Origin: Candidatus Gastranaerophilales bacterium
GTDB lineage: Bacteria > Cyanobacteriota > Vampirovibrionia > Gastranaerophilales > Gastranaerophilaceae
Length of the DNA stretch: 34,553 nucleotides
Reading direction: 5' to 3'
Assembly: GCA_944323115.1 (NCBI GenBank)
Contig: CALURG010000086.1
Location: 1-34,553, forward strand
Shown here: positions 24,371 through 32,582 of the stretch, piece by piece
Layout of the letters: each line of letters opens with the position of its first letter
Position numbering within the stretch: position 1 is the stretch's first letter
Translations under genes and position numbers: made by a program
The notes under the pieces: model-generated
The model's database searches: none
What the model saw: only the letters and a program-made list of their open reading frames with translations
What the model was told of the DNA's origin: nothing

Positions 24371-24425
24371 TTTTGCCTCTCTTATATCCCCTTAAATTGA
24401 TATTTAATTTATAATTTACGCTATT

Positions 24426-24434
24426 ATTGTACCA
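24426..24434 (-). promoter_or_regulatory. Extended -10 promoter for secD
   Basis: Reading the minus strand, TGGTACAAT forms an extended -10 element about 55 bases before the secD ATG. No clear -35 precedes it. GAGAGGC before the ATG is the ribosome site. The divergent response-regulator gene starts 260 bases away. Confidence 0.5.
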
Positions 24435-24563
24435 AAAAAACAATATAAAAGTATAAAAATTATGCAAATAGCCCTGTCGGATATTAATCTTTTTTAACGT
24501 TTAGAAAATATTCCTTTGTCTTTTTTTGTAATAAATAATCTAAATAGATGAATTTGGAGTGTT

Positions 24564-24592
24564 TTGAATTGATAAATATCCGCTTATCTATT
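24564..24592 (+). promoter_or_regulatory. Possible promoter for the response regulator
   Basis: TTGAAT (24,564) and TCTATT (24,587) are separated by 17 bases, about 37 bases before the start codon. Both hexamers deviate from consensus, so this is tentative. Confidence 0.35.
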
Positions 24593-24629
24593 AAAATTAC
24601 AACTAAAGTATAAGAAAGAGAATTGTAAA

Positions 24630-25259
24630 ATGGTTGCTATAGCGAAAATCCTTATTATTGACGACAGTCCGAAATATCTTGCTGATGCTCTGCCTTTGTA
24701 CGGCTATGAAGTTGATGTTGCCACTGACGGTATGCAGGGAGTAAAAAAGCTTACATCTGAAAACAGTGATTTTGACATGATTCTTTTGGACGTTATGATG
24801 CCGAACATGGATGGCTGGGAGACCTTAAAAGCAATAAGAAGCAACAAAAAATTTGAAAATATCCCGATTATTATGATTACTGCATTGAATGAAGAACAAA
24901 AAGAAATTTCGGGATTAAAATTCGGTGCTGATGATTATGTTGTAAAACCTTTTATATTGCCAAACCTTCTTGCAAGAATTGAAGCTCTTTTGAGACGTTC
25001 AAACTGGAGAAAAGAAAAAAACAGCAATGTAGATTTAAAATTTTTGCAAGAAGGTGAAATTGAACCTTTGACTTCAAGAGAAAAAGAGATTTTGAAAATG
25101 GTATCACAAGGTGCAAGCAACAATGATATCGCCGAAAAGCTTTTTGTAAGAGAAGTTACTGTAAAAACACATCTCAACAGCATTTTTAAAAAACTTAAAG
25201 TAAAAAACAGAACACAGGCTGTTTTGCTTGCAATGCAGATGAGAATAATAGAAGATTAG
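24630..25259 (+). CDS. Orphan response regulator, receiver-LuxR type
   Basis: The 209-residue protein has a receiver domain (1-120) with acidic pocket D11/D12, phospho-acceptor D54 (ILLDVMMPNMDGW), T84 (MITALN) and K106 (YVVKPF). A LuxR/NarL helix-turn-helix follows at about 147-195 (LTSREKEILKMVSQGASNNDIA ... VTVKTHLNSIFKKLKV). It should bind DNA when phosphorylated. No sensor kinase lies next to it. The receiver reads like OmpR-type receivers while the output is NarL-type, an arrangement common in cyanobacteria and their relatives. The gene stands alone, upstream of the pentapeptide gene. Confidence 0.88.
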   Translation: MVAIAKILIIDDSPKYLADALPLYGYEVDVATDGMQGVKKLTSENSDFDMILLDVMMPNMDGWETLKAIRSNKKFENIPIIMITALNEEQKEISGLKFGADDYVVKPFILPNLLARIEALLRRSNWRKEKNSNVDLKFLQEGEIEPLTSREKEILKMVSQGASNNDIAEKLFVREVTVKTHLNSIFKKLKVKNRTQAVLLAMQMRIIED

Positions 25260-25280
25260 ATGATTAAAAATCTAAAAAAA

Positions 25281-25289
25281 TGGTATTAT
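25281..25289 (+). promoter_or_regulatory. Extended -10 promoter for the pentapeptide gene
   Basis: TGGTATTAT (hexamer TATTAT 25,284-25,289) lies 38 bases before the start codon. It suggests that the gene is transcribed separately from the response regulator. Confidence 0.4.
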
Positions 25290-25326
25290 ATCAATAAACA
25301 GATACGTACAGCTAAGGAGATTGCTA

Positions 25327-25857
25327 ATGGCAGAATACTCAAAAGAAGAATTGTTTGACCTTATACTAAAAAATCCTGAAGAATATTCACATTACAAAGA
25401 AGGATGTGATGAGCTTGACCTTAGCGAGCTTGATTTTTCAAATACAACAATTGAAAATATTGATTTTTCAAATGCGGATTTGTCAGGCTGCTGTTTTTCT
25501 GAAGCGACTTTTACAGAGGTAAATTTTACTGATACTGATTTGACCTCTGCTGATTTTTCAAGAGCAAATCTTGTGGAATGCAATTTTTCGGGTTCACTGT
25601 TAAATGGCACCGATTATAGCTATGCGACGGTAAATTATTGCAATTTTACGGATGCCGATATGGCCGGAGCGGTTTTTAATGAAAGTGATTTGCAAAACTC
25701 TGATTTTTCGGCAGCAGAAAACATGGACGCAGTTCGTTTTGATGAATCAACAATCTGGCCTGATACGGATATGCTCCCTGAAGATTTTGATACGACTTAT
25801 ACAAAAGATTTGTCTTCACTGGAAGATGATGAAGACCACACAGTCTCCGATTACTAA
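25327..25857 (+). CDS. Pentapeptide-repeat protein
   Basis: The 176-residue acidic protein has pentapeptide repeats from about 25 to 130: LSELDFSNTTIENIDFSNAD and similar, with every fifth residue F or L. This predicts a right-handed quadrilateral beta helix. Residues 1-25 form a short helical cap, and the last 40 are acidic (LSSLEDDEDHTVSDY). Such proteins can mimic DNA or bind partners, but no function is established for this one. ATG 25,327 follows AAGGAG at a good distance; the in-frame TTG 25,321 is too close to it. The length is within the family's range. Confidence 0.85.
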   Translation: MAEYSKEELFDLILKNPEEYSHYKEGCDELDLSELDFSNTTIENIDFSNADLSGCCFSEATFTEVNFTDTDLTSADFSRANLVECNFSGSLLNGTDYSYATVNYCNFTDADMAGAVFNESDLQNSDFSAAENMDAVRFDESTIWPDTDMLPEDFDTTYTKDLSSLEDDEDHTVSDY

Positions 25858-25889
25858 TAATTATAATTCAGATTATTAAAGAAAATCCT

Positions 25890-25922
25890 GCTTGCTGTTT
25901 TTAGAGTATAAAAACAGCAAGC
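25890..25922. terminator. 14-bp hairpin between converging genes
   Basis: GCTTGCTGTTTTTA pairs perfectly with TAAAAACAGCAAGC around a five-base loop. It lies between the pentapeptide gene and the end of the converging peptidase gene. The stem is strong, and the T-rich arms make it a candidate bidirectional terminator. Confidence 0.65.
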
Positions 25923-25948
25923 TAAGTTTGTTTGAAATAGTCCGGTGT

Positions 25949-27211
25949 TTAGGATTCTTGTGAATTGTTAAAAATCAAGAATGATTCTTTAAGAAATTCA
26001 TATCCTTTTAAGAAGGATTCTATATCAACCATCTCATTTGCCGAGTGCATGTTGTAAATATCTGCCAAGCCAAGCAGGCATGGTTTTAGGATTTGTCCGT
26101 ATTTGTTTTTTTCGTGGGCATAAATATGAGTTTCCGCTCCTGCATGAAATGAAGAAACATCTCCTTTTATGCCTATTTTTTCACAAGCCTGAACGCATAC
26201 TTTCGGGATGGTGTCATCATCAGATTTTTCGAAAGCTTTCATTTTTGATTTTGCGACAAATTCTGCTTTTGCCAGCCCGTCATATTTTTCATTAAATCTT
26301 TTTACAATATTTTTTATGTCTTCAATAAGTTGGTTTTCATTAGCTTCTTCAGAACTTCTTATTGAATATTTGGCAACTGCTTTTGTATTGATAATATTTG
26401 TTAAAGAGTTGTCTGCCACATAATTCGTGTAGCTTTCAGATTCAATACCTTTTTGAGCAATTTTTTGTATTACCGGTTCAACACCTCCGCCGATTACAGA
26501 GCCTATGTTTATAGAAGTGACAGTGCCGTATTCATCTCGTTTGTATTCACCTTGCGGAATTTCGTTGATAAGTTCGCCTATCAGTTTTACTGCATTGACT
26601 CTGGATTTGTCGCCGATATCGATACCGGAGTGGCCGCCTTTAAAGGCTTCAACAGTCAATGTTCCGTTTGTATAGCTTGCTCCGGAAATCTGGATTTGAC
26701 CAAGTTTGTCTGCGTCAAGCACAAGAACGTATTCTGACTCTAATTCCTCAAATTTTACATTATGAATGCCTGTCATATTTTGTTCTTCGTCTTTTGTAAA
26801 AACAAGTTCCAAGCCTCCGTGTTTTATTTCCGGGTTTTGTTTCAAATACAATGCAAGGTAAATTGCAGAGGCATCTCCGACTTTGTCATCAGAGCCAAGC
26901 GTTCTTTTTTTGTCGGTTTCTATAAATTTTCCGTCTTCAGAAATTCTTATGTTAACAGGTGAAGCATCGCCAACTACATCCATATGTGATGACAGAAGCA
27001 AAGGTTTTTTTGAAGAATCCGTAGCCGGCAATTTTGCTGTGACATTGCCAAAATCATCATGCTTTGCTTCAATTCCCGCAGATGTTAAAATTTCCACTAT
27101 TTTGTCGGAAACTTTGTCTTCTTCCCCTGAAGGAGAAGGAATTTCAGCCAAAGTGCAAAATAAATCTATAAGTTCGTTTCCTTGTCTTAATTCTTCAATA
27201 TTTTTTGTCAT
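25949..27211 (-). CDS. M20 family metallopeptidase (PepT-like)
   Basis: The 420-residue protein has the M20 two-domain layout. Metal ligands appear as SSHMDVVG (H76, D78), LGSDDKVG (D108/D109), TKDEEQ (E142, E143), LDADKLG (D166), and a late SFHAGAETHIYA (His). GGHSGIDIG is the dimerisation-domain loop. It resembles peptidase T-like tripeptidases, which trim short peptides in the cytoplasm. There is no signal peptide. GGAG precedes ATG 27,211. It lies after a hairpin-rich gap downstream of lemA and may have its own promoter. Confidence 0.88.
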   Translation of the reverse strand: MTKNIEELRQGNELIDLFCTLAEIPSPSGEEDKVSDKIVEILTSAGIEAKHDDFGNVTAKLPATDSSKKPLLLSSHMDVVGDASPVNIRISEDGKFIETDKKRTLGSDDKVGDASAIYLALYLKQNPEIKHGGLELVFTKDEEQNMTGIHNVKFEELESEYVLVLDADKLGQIQISGASYTNGTLTVEAFKGGHSGIDIGDKSRVNAVKLIGELINEIPQGEYKRDEYGTVTSINIGSVIGGGVEPVIQKIAQKGIESESYTNYVADNSLTNIINTKAVAKYSIRSSEEANENQLIEDIKNIVKRFNEKYDGLAKAEFVAKSKMKAFEKSDDDTIPKVCVQACEKIGIKGDVSSFHAGAETHIYAHEKNKYGQILKPCLLGLADIYNMHSANEMVDIESFLKGYEFLKESFLIFNNSQES

Positions 27212-27279
27212 GATAAACTCCTTTATTCAGTAAATATAATAGGATTTATAGTGTGTTTTGTAAAGCCGGATGTTCGGGA

Positions 27280-27336
27280 CTTCCCTCCGGGAAGAGCCGC
27301 AGATACTACCAAGCGGAAAGTCCGCAGATTTGGTAT
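27280..27336. repeat. Pair of hairpins between lemA and the peptidase gene
   Basis: CTTCCC / GGGAAG around TCC (27,280-27,294) is followed by a second hairpin (27,304-27,336) with ATACTACCAA / TTTGGTAT outer arms and a perfect GCGGA-AAG-TCCGC tip. They are GC-rich compared with the surroundings. They may terminate the lemA transcript or be the same class of intergenic element as elsewhere in the window. Confidence 0.55.
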
Positions 27337-27373
27337 ACACACCCGACAATATCTTCTAAGTACACAAGAACAT

Positions 27374-27949
27374 TTAAAATTTTACTTCAGGAGCTTTCTT
27401 TTCTGATTCGTCGATTTCAAAATATTCTCTTGCTTTTATACCTGATATTGCTGCAACAACAGATGTCGGGAATGTTCTTATTTTTGCATTAATTGCCTGA
27501 ACACTTTCGTTGTAGTCTTTTCTTGCCACAGACAACCTGTTTTCTGTTCCGGCAAGTTCATCTTGAAGATTTATAAACTGTTTGTCCGCTTTGAGTTCCG
27601 GATATCTTTCAACAATCAAAAGCAGCCTGGACAATGCACCAGTGAGTTCATTGTTGCTTTGCTGAATTGCTTTTACGTCATTTTTGTTCATGGCTCCGCC
27701 GAGTTTTGAGCGGGCGTCAGCAATATTTGTAAAAACTTCTTTTTCATGAGAGGCGTAACCTTTGACTGTTGCAACAAGGTTTGGTATCAGGTCGTTTCTT
27801 CTTTTCAACTGGTTTTCGACTTGTGCCCATTTTGCATTTACGTTTTCATCCATAAGCTGCAAGTTGTTGTATGCTCCTATGAAGGCACCTGCAAACATAA
27901 TCACGAGAAGTGCAATAACGCCTAAGACTATCCATCCTGTTTTTTTCAT
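27374..27949 (-). CDS. lemA: LemA family protein
   Basis: The 191-residue protein has an N-terminal membrane helix (about 6-28) and a long helical hairpin with the family motifs GAYNNLQLMDENVNAKWAQVE (28-48), QLKRRNDLIPNLVATVKGYA (48-67) and SALPEL-like LIVERYPELKADKQFINLQDELAGTENRL. The protein probably lies on the membrane; its molecular function is not known. It is third in the minus-strand order TPM gene, nucleotidyltransferase gene, lemA. The ribosome site AAGGAG overlaps the stop of the upstream gene. Confidence 0.93.
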   Translation of the reverse strand: MKKTGWIVLGVIALLVIMFAGAFIGAYNNLQLMDENVNAKWAQVENQLKRRNDLIPNLVATVKGYASHEKEVFTNIADARSKLGGAMNKNDVKAIQQSNNELTGALSRLLLIVERYPELKADKQFINLQDELAGTENRLSVARKDYNESVQAINAKIRTFPTSVVAAISGIKAREYFEIDESEKKAPEVKF

Positions 27950-27959
27950 ATTTTTCTCC

Positions 27960-28676
27960 TTATATGTTGTTTACGTATTCCAAAAGTTTTGTGAGTTCAG
28001 ACACTATTTTGTTTGAAATTTCATAGATTTCATTTTGAGAAATTTTGTACTGCTTTTCTTTTTGGTAAAGCAGTTTTTCAAACAAATTTTGGTCAATATC
28101 GCTGATTTCATGAATTTTGTTTATAATTTCGTGTTTTGACTTTGGCACATCAATATTGTGAAGCCTCAATACAGCTTTAAAAATAGCCATACAGTTTTTA
28201 ATCACAGGTACGATGCTTGATTCCATAGATTTTTTTGAATTTGCAAAAAGAAGATAGTGTGAGCGGAATTTCATAAGCAGATTTTTGGTTTCCGCTTCAC
28301 ATTGCAGTCTCAGATTTTCTTTTTTCACATCTGTTTTGTCAATGTAGTTTTCACCGTATATAATCTTATAATTATCTTTTATGTCGGCATATTCCATTGC
28401 ATACACATCCGAAGAATTGAACCATTCATTTTCTCCCATAAAGACGGGTTGGGGATTTTGTTTTTTAAAAAAGCCTTTGCCCATCCATTTCAAGGTAGGT
28501 TTTGAACAATTTTTTAAATCATCACCTGTTAAACTGTCTGTGATGATTATGAGGTTTACATCGGATTCAAGTTGATTTTGCGATATATCAGCTTTTGCTC
28601 CGTATACAAAAATACTTTTGAGCCGATGGCCGAAAATGTTTTTCAATTCAGATACAAAAATATCAAGCTGTCTCAT
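27960..28676 (-). CDS. Degenerate nucleotidyltransferase-fold protein
   Basis: The 238-residue protein starts like a polymerase-beta-type nucleotidyltransferase: HRLKSIFVYGAKADI (18-31), then ESDVNLIII (37-45). Normal enzymes have G-S and D-x-D; here these are G26-A27 and D39-x-N41, so one metal ligand is missing and activity is doubtful. The C-terminal half (about 120-238) is helical and contains basic residues, a possible substrate-binding or HEPN-like region. It lies between TPM and lemA genes, with lemA 10 bases downstream. A role in regulation of that pair is plausible but not shown. Confidence 0.6.
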   Translation of the reverse strand: MRQLDIFVSELKNIFGHRLKSIFVYGAKADISQNQLESDVNLIIITDSLTGDDLKNCSKPTLKWMGKGFFKKQNPQPVFMGENEWFNSSDVYAMEYADIKDNYKIIYGENYIDKTDVKKENLRLQCEAETKNLLMKFRSHYLLFANSKKSMESSIVPVIKNCMAIFKAVLRLHNIDVPKSKHEIINKIHEISDIDQNLFEKLLYQKEKQYKISQNEIYEISNKIVSELTKLLEYVNNI

Positions 28677-28709
28677 ATATTTTCCTTTTCAAGTGATTAT
28701 ACATAAACT

Positions 28710-29450
28710 TTACCAGCTTCCGGAAGCACCGCCGCCTCCAAAGCCTCCGCCTCCGCCGAATCCGCCGAAACTCGAGCTTCCGCCGAAACCTCCCGTGCGG
28801 TATCCGGTACCAAACGGGATAAATACCGGAAAAATACCGAATCTTATACACACAAAAATGATTACAAGCAAAACCAAAAACCACTCATCACCTTCTGATG
28901 ACGAGTCAGGCTTTTTGGGAACCGGCCCTTGCGTTGATAAAGAAACACCGTAAGCGTTTGCAATATCTTTTGCGAGTATATAGCTGCCTCTGTATATTCC
29001 GCTGTTGTAATCACCCTGCTTGAAGTATGGTATCATCTGCTCATCTCTGATTCTTCCGGCATGTCCGTCAGTGATTATCCCTTCAAGTCCGTAGCCGATT
29101 TCTATTCTGAGTTTTCTTTCTTTTGGTGCAACAAGAATTACGGCTCCGTTGTCTTCGCCTTTTTTGCCTATTTTTAAATTCCTGCCTATTTTTAGAGCAG
29201 TTTCTTCTATACTTCTGCCGTCAAGAGATTTGACAGTAACCACTGCAATATCTGTCCCTGTCTTCTTTTGTAAATCCCAAAGGAATGAATTTATGCTTTC
29301 TTTTGCGTTTTGGGTAAGAACATGTGCGTTGTCGCAAACAAATCCGTCAAATTTGTACGATGAATCCGCAAAGCAAGACAAAACCGCTAAAAACAAGAAA
29401 ACCAAAAATGAAAATATAAAGGATTTTTTCATAGACAACTTTTGAAACAT
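28710..29450 (-). CDS. TPM domain protein (YgcG-like), secreted or anchored
   Basis: The 246-residue protein has a signal peptide (KKSFIFSFLVFLFLAVLSCFA), a TPM domain (about 35-170; VCDNAHVLTQNAKESINSFL, TGTDIAVVTVKSLDG, EDNGAVILVAPKERKLRIEIGYGLEG and ITDGHAGRI), then a second membrane helix near 190-210 and a glycine- and phenylalanine-rich tail (GGFGGGGGFGGGG). This matches the YgcG-type layout, with the TPM part outside. The start is either ATG 29,450 or ATG 29,432; neither has a clear ribosome site. It heads the three-gene operon with the nucleotidyltransferase-like gene and lemA, a partner pairing common in bacteria. Confidence 0.85.
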   Translation of the reverse strand: MFQKLSMKKSFIFSFLVFLFLAVLSCFADSSYKFDGFVCDNAHVLTQNAKESINSFLWDLQKKTGTDIAVVTVKSLDGRSIEETALKIGRNLKIGKKGEDNGAVILVAPKERKLRIEIGYGLEGIITDGHAGRIRDEQMIPYFKQGDYNSGIYRGSYILAKDIANAYGVSLSTQGPVPKKPDSSSEGDEWFLVLLVIIFVCIRFGIFPVFIPFGTGYRTGGFGGSSSFGGFGGGGGFGGGGASGSW

Positions 29451-29469
29451 ATGACGATTATAGTATATA

Positions 29470-29501
29470 TTTACTGAAATTCAATAATCTTATAGTATAA
29501 T
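29470..29501 (+). promoter_or_regulatory. Promoter for the formyltransferase operon
   Basis: TATAAT (29,496-29,501) is preceded by a weak -35-like TTTACT (29,470). The start codon is 34 bases after. It faces away from the TPM gene, whose 5' end is at 29,450, so the two promoters lie back to back. Confidence 0.4.
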
Positions 29502-29535
29502 GAATTAGGTAAAATATCCGAAAGTAAAATACTGC

Positions 29536-30477
29536 ATGGAAAAGAAATATCAGAAAAGAATACTGTTTTTCGGCATGCCTGATATGGCTATTGTCTGTTT
29601 GACAAAGTTGGTATTGGAAGGTTTTAATATTGTAGGAGTTGTTCCTCCCCACAAATCAGAGGACACATATTCTTTGATGTGCAATATCACAAAAAGTATG
29701 AAGCTCCCTCTTTTTGAATACGAAAACAAGCTTGATGAACTGGACTTTCTGCACAAAATCAGACAGGCAAATGCTGATATTGCAATAGTTTGTTCTTACA
29801 ACAAAAAATTTCCTCCGGAACTTTTGAAATGCGTAAAAGGCGGTTTTGTAAACTGCCATCCGTCTCTTTTGCCGGAATACAGAGGAGCAAATCCTTACAG
29901 CAATGTTATTATCAATGACGAGAAAGAGACCGGAATCACATTGCATTTTATGGATGAAAACTTTGATACAGGAAATATTGCTGCACAGAGAAAGGTCAGC
30001 ATAGACAAAAATGAAACAATGGGTACGCTTTTTAACAGGATGAATTATTTGTGTGCCGATTTTATTTGTGAATTTTTACAACAGTATGAGCAAAACTCAA
30101 ACATAGCAGCAATGCCGCAGCCTCAAGGAGAGTTTAAGAAAGCATATGCGATAGATTCCAAAAACATGAAAAATTTTATAGACTGGGACAAAGATGCCGC
30201 TTATATTGAACGTTTTATAAGGGCACTTAACCCTTTTATAAGTGCAATGACAAACTTTCGGGGGATATTTGTAAAAGTTTATTCCGCCGATTGGTCTGAC
30301 AAAAAAACAAAATATGAACCCGGAACAATCTGCGGAGTGAAAGACACCCTTGCCGTAGCAACGGGAAAAGGTATTTTGTACATAAAGACATTGCAGTTCG
30401 GTTCATTTATGATTGGGGACGCAAAAAGTTTTATTGAAAAATTTAAACCGCAAATCGGAGAAAAATTGGGGAGATAA
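29536..30477 (+). CDS. Formyltransferase family protein, Fmt-like
   Basis: The 313-residue protein has a formyl-transferase N-domain with RILFFGMPDMAIVCL (8-22) and the catalytic trio N106, H108 and D144 in GGFVNCHPSLLPEYRGANP and FMDENFDTGN. It has a C-terminal domain (about 200-313). It differs from ordinary methionyl-tRNA formyltransferase, which has GTPEFAV and LHASLLPRYRGAAPI. It may be a divergent Fmt or act on an amino-sugar nucleotide (ArnA-N-like). The reaction moves a formyl group from 10-formyl-tetrahydrofolate. The stop overlaps the ATG of the next gene (TAATG). Confidence 0.75.
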   Translation: MEKKYQKRILFFGMPDMAIVCLTKLVLEGFNIVGVVPPHKSEDTYSLMCNITKSMKLPLFEYENKLDELDFLHKIRQANADIAIVCSYNKKFPPELLKCVKGGFVNCHPSLLPEYRGANPYSNVIINDEKETGITLHFMDENFDTGNIAAQRKVSIDKNETMGTLFNRMNYLCADFICEFLQQYEQNSNIAAMPQPQGEFKKAYAIDSKNMKNFIDWDKDAAYIERFIRALNPFISAMTNFRGIFVKVYSADWSDKKTKYEPGTICGVKDTLAVATGKGILYIKTLQFGSFMIGDAKSFIEKFKPQIGEKLGR

Positions 30478-31307
30478 TGGATAAACTGAAATTTGTGACA
30501 GCCGGACAGCCTATTTGCAACGGCACTAACGGCTACGAAAAGGCCTTTAATATATTGGAAGAACTGAAACTTGACGGGATGGAGCTTGAATTTGTACACG
30601 GTGTCAGAATGACGGAGGCAAATCAAAAACTTGTCAAAAGTATTGCACAGTCAAAAGACATGGCACTGACAGCACACGGGCCGTATTATATAAACCTCAA
30701 TTCCAAAGAAGAAGAAAAAATCGAAGCGAGTATAAAAAGAGTGCTGGATACAGCAAGAATGGGAAAAACTCTGGGTGCGTACTCCGTTACATTTCATGCG
30801 GCTTTTTACATGGGGATGTCACCCAAAGATGTATTTGAAAAAGTCAAAACATCAATGAAAGAAATCTGCAATGTACTTGAAAAAGAAAAAAATGATATCT
30901 GGGTCAGACCGGAAACTACAGGCAAACCTACACAGTGGGGGAATCTTGAAGAAATAGTCAGTCTGTCTAAAGATTTTAAACAAGTTTTGCCATGTGTCGA
31001 TTTTTCACACCTTCACGCACGTACAAACGGCGGATACAATACGTATGACGATTTTTGCGGCATTTTTGAATATGTAGGAAACGAACTCGGCAGCTATGCT
31101 CTGGAAAATTTTCATGCACACATAGCAGGTATTGATTACGGAGAAAAGGGCGAAAAAAAACACCTTATGCTCAAAGAAAGTGATATGAATTACAAAGACT
31201 TGATGAAAGCGTTTAAGAAATTTGATGTAAAAGGGGTTGTGGTGTGTGAAAGCCCGATTATGGAAGAAGATGCTGTGTTGTTGAAAGATTTTTACAACAG
31301 CCTGTAG
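30477..31307 (+). CDS. nfo: Endonuclease IV-like AP endonuclease
   Basis: The 276-residue TIM barrel carries the zinc ligand set of AP endonuclease family 2: H67 (TAHGPYYINL), H107 (TFHAAFYMG), E146 (RPETTGK), D175 and H178 (CVDFSHLHAR), H213 and H215 (FHAHIAG) and a late CESPIMEEDA. It cuts the DNA backbone next to abasic sites during base-excision repair. Its similarity is to the shorter archaeal-type endonuclease IV. A sugar isomerase of the same fold is the alternative, but the E-T-T-G-K and HLHAR motifs favour the nuclease. It is co-translated with the formyltransferase gene. Confidence 0.78.
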   Translation: MDKLKFVTAGQPICNGTNGYEKAFNILEELKLDGMELEFVHGVRMTEANQKLVKSIAQSKDMALTAHGPYYINLNSKEEEKIEASIKRVLDTARMGKTLGAYSVTFHAAFYMGMSPKDVFEKVKTSMKEICNVLEKEKNDIWVRPETTGKPTQWGNLEEIVSLSKDFKQVLPCVDFSHLHARTNGGYNTYDDFCGIFEYVGNELGSYALENFHAHIAGIDYGEKGEKKHLMLKESDMNYKDLMKAFKKFDVKGVVVCESPIMEEDAVLLKDFYNSL

Positions 31308-31332
31308 TTTTCGTTTTATAAACGAAAAAACA
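31307..31332. terminator. AT-rich bidirectional terminator
   Basis: GTTTTCGTTT and AAACGAAAAAAC pair around TATA right after the stop of the endonuclease gene. It lies between converging nfo and rmuC genes, with T residues in either direction of reading. Confidence 0.6.
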
Positions 31333-31369
31333 ATTATACGTCCGTTACTGCAAATATTTGCGGCAAATG

Positions 31370-32482
31370 TTATTCAATCAAAGCCGGCTGTTGTGATTGT
31401 TCTGTTAGTGACGGTTCCGGAATCTGTTTTGCGTTTTTTGCACCTAACTCTGTCAGCCTTTCACAGTGGCGAATCAGGTTGTCACGTCCGGAAAGCTTTG
31501 TCATTGCTTTAGAAAGATTTGCCTGTACGTTGTTCAAATCTTTTACCATATCCGCAAATTTATCTATCATTTTGCCGGCAAGTCCCGCAATTTCTTGAGC
31601 GTTTTTGTTTTGTCTGTTTACCATATTAAAACTGTTGATGATTTTCATTGCCGCAAGAAGCGTGGATGGTGATACAGGCATGATTTTGTTTTTCCAGGCA
31701 AGTTCCCAAAGTTCCCCGTTGTCGGCAAAAAGCAAGGCATAACAGCTTTCTATTGGGATGAACATAAGCACATATTCAGGTGAAACAAAGTTTTCAATTT
31801 CAAAATATTCTCTTTTGGCAAGTCCTGAAATATGGGTTTTGACGGATTCTTTAAACTGTTTCAAAGCCGCTTGTGCTTCATCTTCGTTTTGTGCATTTAT
31901 GTACAAATCATAGGAGGCAAGAGAGGTTTTTGCGTCGATAAAAATGGCTTTGTTTTCAGGTAAAAATATAGTTGCGTCAGGTTTTTTTGAGCCGAATCCT
32001 GTCTGGGTTTCATACTCCTCGCCTTTCCTCAAACCTGAAAGCTCCAGCACTTTTTCGAGAATAAGCTCTCCCCATTTTCCCTGTTTCATATTGTCGCCTT
32101 TGAGAGCAGATGCCAGTGTATTTGTATCGTTGGAGATTTTTGCACCTGTTTCGATAACTTCTTTTATGTGCATATCAAGTTTTGCACCCTGTTCGATATT
32201 GTATGTGGATTGTTTTTTAAGCTCTTCAAATTTTTCTTTGAACGGCTCCAGTATCTCAGATATCCTTTCTTTTGACATGTTGGAAAAATCCTGCGTAGTT
32301 TCTTTAAAAATCTTGTTTGAAAGATTTTCAAACTGTAACTGCATTTTTTCATATATGTCGCTGTATGCTTGTTTTATATTTTCTGTTTCGTTTTTTTGAA
32401 TTTTTTTCATAACAAAAAAAGCCGCAAATGCACCTACGAAAAGACCTGTCAAAAATATCATCAAAGATACAAAAATTTCCAT
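31370..32482 (-). CDS. rmuC: DNA recombination protein RmuC
   Basis: The 370-residue protein has an N-terminal membrane helix (about 4-25), a coiled-coil region (about 28-115; NIKQAYSDIYEKMQLQFENLS), and the RmuC domain with QGKWGELILEKVLELSGLRKG, TGFGSKKPDATIFLPENKAI FIDAKTSL, FVSPEYVLMFIPIESCYALLF and PVSPSTLLAAMKIIN. The fold is restriction-endonuclease-like (D/E...D-A-K at PDATI, IDAK). RmuC limits rearrangement between inverted repeats, which is notable given the many repeats here. GAGGGAGAAA precedes ATG 32,482. Confidence 0.93.
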   Translation of the reverse strand: MEIFVSLMIFLTGLFVGAFAAFFVMKKIQKNETENIKQAYSDIYEKMQLQFENLSNKIFKETTQDFSNMSKERISEILEPFKEKFEELKKQSTYNIEQGAKLDMHIKEVIETGAKISNDTNTLASALKGDNMKQGKWGELILEKVLELSGLRKGEEYETQTGFGSKKPDATIFLPENKAIFIDAKTSLASYDLYINAQNEDEAQAALKQFKESVKTHISGLAKREYFEIENFVSPEYVLMFIPIESCYALLFADNGELWELAWKNKIMPVSPSTLLAAMKIINSFNMVNRQNKNAQEIAGLAGKMIDKFADMVKDLNNVQANLSKAMTKLSGRDNLIRHCERLTELGAKNAKQIPEPSLTEQSQQPALIE

Positions 32483-32524
32483 ACAATTTCTCCCTCAAAA
32501 AAATAATAACACAAATTTACACAG

Positions 32525-32552
32525 TTGTATTTTGAAAAAAAAGAAATATAAT
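32525..32552 (+). promoter_or_regulatory. Promoter for the 107-residue protein and tcdA
   Basis: TTGTAT (32,525) and TATAAT (32,547) are separated by 16 bases, a near-consensus sigma70 promoter. The start codon is 31 bases after the -10. Confidence 0.6.
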
Positions 32553-32582
32553 ATTTAATATAAATTCTTGGGAGGAAACGGT

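Noticed and set aside
23121-24395. Plus-strand open frames opposite secD
   Set aside because: Shadows of secD; the minus-strand frames carry unambiguous SecD motifs.
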